Assembly: GCA_000444245.1 (NCBI GenBank)
Contig: ATSW01010895.1
Location: 1-20,580 of the forward strand
DNA length: 20,580 bases
From: Botryllus schlosseri
Lineage: Eukaryota; Chordata; Ascidiacea; Stolidobranchia; Styelidae
Direction of reading: 5' to 3'
Shown: positions 18,316-20,580 of the stretch, in pieces
Layout: every line of letters begins with the position of its first letter
How positions within the stretch are numbered: the stretch's first letter is position 1
Program-made: the position numbers and the translations under genes
Notes under the pieces: model-generated
Seen by the model: the letters and a program-made list of their open reading frames with translations, nothing else
What the model was told of the DNA's origin: nothing
The model's database searches: none

Positions 18316-18758
18316 GTACTCCGCAGAGATGAGCGGATTTGAAATTTCTATGTCCTAATCCAATCCAAATCCGAACCTTCAAATCCAAATCCAAATCCTA
18401 ATCCATAATTTTTTCCTATTCAAGTCCATATCCAATCCTAATCCGATCCCAACTGGAAATTCTGGAAAAATACTAATTTATGCAATGGAGGGATTCGAAA
18501 ATTTTCTTTCACAACCAACGATTCACTTGATTCAAGATAACTTAGTAACCATAAGTACATTAATAACTGATCTGAATAAAGTTTGTTGCCATTCGCCACA
18601 CGACATTTCGATCTCCCAGAAAATTTGTCAATCCAATCCAAATCCTAATCCGTTCTGAAAATAATGTCTAATCCAAATCCAATCCAAATCCGACAAAATT
18701 TCCCAAATCCTGTTTTTTAAAAACCTAATCCTAATCCATGCTCATCTCTGGTACTCCG
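18316..18758. mobile_element. Nested 427-bp hAT MITE 18324-18750 with duplication gtactccg
   Basis: The sequence gtactccg flanks both sides exactly (18316-18323 and 18751-18758). Both ends read CAGAGATGAGC inward, a perfect 11-bp terminal inverted repeat. The arms are filled with AATCCAAATCC/CCTAATCC words (18350-18450 and 18625-18735) around a plain AT-rich core. It lies inside the 16786-19779 element and is younger than it. It has no coding capacity. Confidence 0.94.
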
Positions 18759-19620
18759 TACCGTACAGTTTACATTGACATTATTTGAAGACCTCGAATG
18801 TTGTCAAACTGCTCGTGCTGTCTGAGTTTCGTTTATACGTAATAATGGATCAATGAGGAAAGTCGACGTCTTGAGAGATAGCTCAGCAAGAGTGAAGTAG
18901 AGATTGCATCCTGATTTATGGGACACTGCCTCTATGCAATAATTGCTATGTTCAAGTGAAACACTACAACTTTTCAAGTGATCCAATGCACCTTACAAAT
19001 CATATCTAAAAGGCCAAGGATACAGCACAGTTGGAGATAAGTTTCTTCTCTTCCAATATACAAGTCGTCAACACAACTACTGACCCGCTATTGGTCACTG
19101 GAGAGGAAATTTGGAAAGCTATTGAGGGACATTCAGGATGGTGCTATTATTGACATTTTGTGTGACTCGACTATAAGCGTCGTGCTCAAAACTTTGAACT
19201 GATTGACCAAAGGTATTATAAACATCATCAAGTTTCTACTGAACAGGCCTTCACACATTCCAGCATTTGTGGGCACATGCGGATAATCTGCATCCAATGT
19301 TGACCTTCTAAGATTGTAAGATTCCATGGTTACAACTTGCTACTATCACTTTTTGATATTGGGTAATATGATTAAATGCCTGATTGTTATATATGGCCAT
19401 GGCCTAATAATCTGTCATTTTTAGTTTTCTTTTGATCCGAGATACCACTTTCATTTGCACACTTACTTTAAATTAGTAGCGTTGTTTCTTCGCGTTAACG
19501 TTCCTATAATTAAAATTCCAATTTTTGTGCCGTTTGATTTTGTTCATTCCATAGATACAATTTGTGATCTTTTAGTGCAGAACTTTATCGAAGCTCAGCT
19601 GTACAATTGATATTCTGCGA
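18759..19620. other. Interior of the 3-kb hAT element, no readable gene
   Basis: Minus frames at 18804-18986 and 19133-19327 are about 60 codons each, without motifs. This is where a C-terminal transposase portion might be expected in an autonomous relative, but none is recognised. Confidence 0.35.
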
Positions 19621-19787
19621 TATCATTATTCGATAAGGATTTTTCGGATTCTTGTACGAGATTTTCGGATAAAGTCGGATAGTTGGATGAGATTCTTCGG
19701 AGTCGGACGGATAGTTCCGCACACTCAAAAACTGTCGGACGGATTCGGATTCTCAAAAATCAACATCCGCTCATCACTGCTAGGTAC

Positions 19788-20279
19788 CAGCAAAGTGGTC
19801 TTCCAGATAGATTGACAGCGATGAAACCTTGTCAGAAAATGAGCGACACACATCGATTGGCGCTTTCAATATTGATATGCCCAGGCTCAGAAATTGCCGG
19901 GGACGATTACTCCGGTCTCTGTAATCTGAGCCTTGCGGTACAAATGCCATCCGCACAGAAAAAAAAATGGACTCGATGATAGAGGGTGGATTTGGAAGGA
20001 GTTTTTTCGTTTGGGTTGGTATGTGTGATTTAGTGATTACTAATTTATTGAGTAGCTACAGACGTCCATAGATTTAACGGTATATCAGATCACGTATATC
20101 CAAAGCAGCGAGTGTCCATTCACACCCAAAGGGCCAAATACGGTTGTGCGTGAAAACAGAACCTAACTGAAAATAATATCACGGCCCTAAATATTTCGTG
20201 TCTACGTGCTAGTGCGGAGTGGATCGACAAATTATATGGTCCTACTCAGAACCTGTTTTTATAGCTCTGGTCCGACTCC
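19788..20279. other. Unassigned DNA
   Basis: The frame at 19683-19979 begins inside the transposon end and runs out of it, so it is not a gene. Nothing else is recognised. Confidence 0.35.
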
Positions 20280-20567
20280 TAGGGCGGATTCTAGAAATAA
20301 CCGCGATCCTGTCCGAAAAGGAAGTTTAAAAAAGGAAATTTGAAAACTCAAAGATAAATTCCAAGTAGAAGAAATTATGCCAACTTGGACTTTGCATGGG
20401 GTTTGTTTCCATGCACGTTTCACCTTATCTATTGATTAGATGGTGGGAGAGGTTAAGGTTATCCTATTCTTGGTAAAATGTACTGATTCGGCTCCGAACC
20501 AGCTCCGGCCAAAAATAAGAAAATCCGGCCCGATATCCAATCCGACTCCAGTCCATGCCCCGCCCTA
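20280..20567. mobile_element. Possible small element with TAGGGCGG ends
   Basis: TAGGGCGG at 20280 is matched by CCGCCCTA ending at 20567. TCCGACTCC and GCTCCG words lie near both ends. The flanks ccgactcc and ctacgtgc do not match, and the inverted repeat is only 8 bp. This may be another hAT-like MITE or unrelated repeat ends. Confidence 0.3.
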
Positions 20568-20580
20568 CTACGTGCAGACC

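Larger units (their letters stand above)
16778..19787. mobile_element. 2994-bp hAT transposon 16786-19779 with duplication ctaggtac
   Basis: The sequence ctaggtac occurs at 16778-16785 and again at 19780-19787, a perfect 8-bp duplication. Both ends read CAGTGATGAGC inward, a perfect 11-bp terminal inverted repeat. CGGAT/TCGGA words are dense within about 150 bp of each end (16800-16930 and 19630-19755). A 427-bp hAT is nested within, so the original was about 2.56 kb. The interior has several minus-strand open frames but none resembles a hAT transposase. The element is therefore non-autonomous or too decayed to read. Confidence 0.93.

Noticed and set aside
1-20580. LTR elements, virus-like fossils, CRISPR arrays, rRNA or intact tRNA genes
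   Set aside because: No long terminal direct repeats, reverse transcriptase or capsid-like frames, spacer arrays or foldable tRNAs were seen on either strand.

Overview
The window looks like AT-rich nuclear DNA from an animal, most likely a marine invertebrate. It has no bacterial operon layout, one gene with a canonical GT-AG intron, and many eukaryotic DNA transposons. The short (73 bp) first intron and the general texture would suit a tunicate such as an ascidian, but that is a guess and not a taxonomic call.

Only one host gene is recognised. It is the first two coding exons (14630-14915 and 14989-15114, + strand) of a membrane-anchored or secreted protein of the SdsA/YjcS-type alkylsulfatase family (metallo-beta-lactamase fold). 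The visible part stops inside the metal-binding H-x-H motif at a good splice donor. No continuation was found in the remaining 5.4 kb, which is largely transposon. A TATA-like box lies at 14534.

Most of the window is non-autonomous hAT-type DNA transposons, recognised by terminal inverted repeats beginning CAG and exact or near-exact 8-bp target duplications. In the left third they are nested. An outermost candidate (1818-8149) contains a 4.8-kb unit (2615-7431, duplication ttctagct). That unit was hit by a 2.8-kb hAT (3282-6084, duplication cccgcgac) and by a 629-bp hAT (6169-6797, duplication aaatatta). The 2.8-kb hAT was hit in turn by a 1.5-kb foldback element built of ~200-bp units (4215-5746). 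In the right third a 3.0-kb hAT (16786-19779, duplication ctaggtac) carries a nested 427-bp hAT (18324-18750, duplication gtactccg). A 672-bp hAT (15940-16611) seems to carry a GC-rich tRNA-like SINE. Further hAT-like ends, several without partners, lie at 1-265, 7595, 7867, 8520-9066, 10329, 11080, 11564, 13348 and 20280-20567.

Layout: 1-1250 hAT end plus a ~300-bp spaced direct duplication; 1818-8157 the nest; 8520-9066 GAGTC-rich element; 9100-12700 mostly unassigned with a few weak open frames; 12764-12983 CATG-motif and degenerate TAACCC tract; 13348-14530 unassigned upstream DNA; 14534-15114 gene start; 15115-20580 transposon-rich DNA. No transposase gene, rRNA, CRISPR array, LTR element or virus-like fossil was recognised.
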